A stretch of 64,000 nucleotides of DNA from Dromaius novaehollandiae (taxonomy: Eukaryota; Chordata; Aves; Casuariiformes; Dromaiidae), in assembly GCF_036370855.1 (NCBI RefSeq), contig NC_088130.1:67742941-67806940 (forward strand). The letters run 5' to 3'. Within the stretch, counting starts at the first letter, position 1; each line of letters opens with the position of its first letter. This document shows, in pieces, positions 62,723-64,000 of the stretch. Made by a program: the position numbers and the translations under genes. The notes under the pieces were generated by a model, which searched no databases, had not been told where the DNA came from, and worked only from the letters and a program-made list of their open reading frames with translations.

Positions 62723-64000
62723 TCTGGCTGGCTTTGGCAGCGAGTCACCCAAAAGCCCCATTGCAGCCCTCATCGGGCCCCTGCTGACCACCCACCTGAG
62801 AAACACGTGCTCCTCACCTGGTACTTGCCCATCTCCCCTGGGAGGCTGGTGGGGAGGAGAAGACAAGCAAGGCCATGAGGCCAGGGCTCCTGCCACCCGG
62901 GCTGTCCCCGGCCCCAGTACACATCAGCACGGCACAGCGTGGCCCTACATAAAGGCATCGCAGACAGCTCTGGGGGCAGCGATGCATCTCGACCCCTTTG
63001 GCTGCCCCCCGTGAGCTTTGGGAAGGATGTCTCAGGGGACATGTCCCAAAGGGACCTGCCAATGGTTCGTGCTGGTGACTCTCCAGACCAGAAGCAGCTT
63101 TCCCACCTTCATCATCGGAGCCTTCAGCCAGCAGACAACATCCCTACCAAGCTTGCTTGGTGGCACAGATGGGAAGCACCCAAATTTTGCAGTCAGGTAG
63201 AAATCACAACGCGGCGGGCTGTGAGGTCAGCTTTCTGCCACTGAGCAGCACACGCATGGTGCCCGCCTGGCACCTCCAAAGCTGCACACGCAGGATGCAG
63301 GGAATCCCCCAAGCCATGGGAGAGGCAAGACGTCCTATATTATTATCTGCACTGAGGGAGAGCCAGGAGCAACCCTGAAGGCTGCAGTGGGCGAGGAGTG
63401 GTAGCAAGCCCAAAGAAGAGGACGTGCCTGCTTGGAGGAGTTCATGAGCTAAGCACCAGACAAGAGACAACAGGGGCACCTGGCAGCAGGGAGCCCAAAG
63501 CGAGCAGCAAAACAATTAGGATTATCATATTAAGCAGCCGTGAACATCCGTGAACAGCACGTGAACAGCCAGCCAATCTAAAGGACCTCCCAGACATATC
63601 CCCGGAGAACCCCAGGGACTGGCAGAAGATCTGCTCCATCAGCTTCGGCTCACCTTGGCAAAGGGTGCCCAGATACCATGGTGACAGGCTCAGCGGGGAT
63701 AAACACCAAGCCTGGGTGTGGGCTGTTTGCATACTTAGGAAGCTGGCTACTCTCCATCCCTCCACCCTGCCTCCTCCCACTAGTGCCAGGATCTCTCTCC
63801 CAAGTGGTCTCCTACCTCCTCCTGGTAGGAGAGGTAGGAGATGCCTCACGGTATGAGACATCCCCTCCTCGTCCTTGGCAGCTGCCGAAGGTGCTGAGCC
63901 CCAGGACAGCCCACAGCCCTGCGGGCCTGACCCTGTCTCCGCATGGCACCCGGGGGCTGGAAGTGGACGTGGTGGTGGCACTTGAGGGGTGCAAAAGGCT

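Larger units (their letters stand above)
44311..64000. other. Noncoding DNA upstream of ZBTB7C coding exons
   Basis: Nearly 20 kb without a recognisable coding exon. Open frames of 170-180 codons (50273-50800, 58186-58716, 63442-63981) have no recognisable domain or splice context. The region holds several MIR-like relics and CpG-rich patches at 47.46-47.77 and 59.44-59.64 kb. It also has AT-rich blocks at 47.99-48.24, 49.69-50.13 and 59.09-59.41 kb that resemble conserved noncoding elements. It may be 5' intron of ZBTB7C, which is very long in human, or intergenic DNA. Confidence 0.5.

Noticed and set aside
63442..63981. 179-codon minus-strand open frame near the window end
   Set aside because: Leu/Ser/Pro-rich without a recognised motif. 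The window edge prevents a check for flanking exons.
1..64000. A novel multi-gene system (defence cluster, CRISPR, biosynthetic cluster)
   Set aside because: The window is vertebrate DNA with one recognisable gene. There are no regularly spaced repeats, operons or clustered unknown genes.

Overview
This is vertebrate nuclear DNA, almost certainly from a bird (possibly another sauropsid). The clues are a compact gene with canonical GT-AG introns, scattered CpG-rich patches, a CR1 LINE fragment, MIR/CORE-SINE-type relics, a gamma-like endogenous retrovirus, and no L1, Alu or B1. There is no bacterial or plasmid content and no CRISPR array or operon. The species cannot be named from this sequence.

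The only host protein gene I can support is ZBTB7C (BTB/POZ and zinc-finger transcriptional regulator), on the minus strand. The first coding exon is at 26153-27352 (ATG at 27336-27334). A 5.8-kb intron follows, and the terminal coding exon is at 19721-20357. A probable 3' UTR runs down to about 18.3 kb, or to about 17.8 kb if a second poly(A) signal is used. The two exons join in phase to give a 606-residue protein. It has an N-terminal BTB domain, a long acidic run, a PLDL-type motif, SUMO-like sites and four C-terminal zinc fingers, the second of which is split by the intron. Everything above 27.35 kb lies on the 5' side of the first coding exon. It is most likely 5' intron and upstream regulatory DNA, with CpG-rich patches at 30.5-32.4 kb and 36.6-37.2 kb as the best candidates for noncoding first exons or promoters.

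Below the gene, a decayed gamma-type endogenous retrovirus occupies 12380-16720, flanked by an identical 4-bp target duplication (CTGG). It keeps a complete 5' LTR of 741 bp, a Lys-tRNA-like primer binding site, and broken pieces of gag, RT, RNase H and the N-terminus of integrase. The integrase remnant runs directly into a 141-bp stub of the 3' LTR. The remaining DNA (1-12 kb, the ZBTB7C intron, and most of 28-64 kb) is noncoding: ancient SINE relics, one CR1 fragment, short tandem duplications, simple repeats and AT-rich blocks that look like conserved noncoding elements. I found no convincing undescribed system. The most informative observations concern the deletion history of the retrovirus and candidate regulatory DNA around ZBTB7C.
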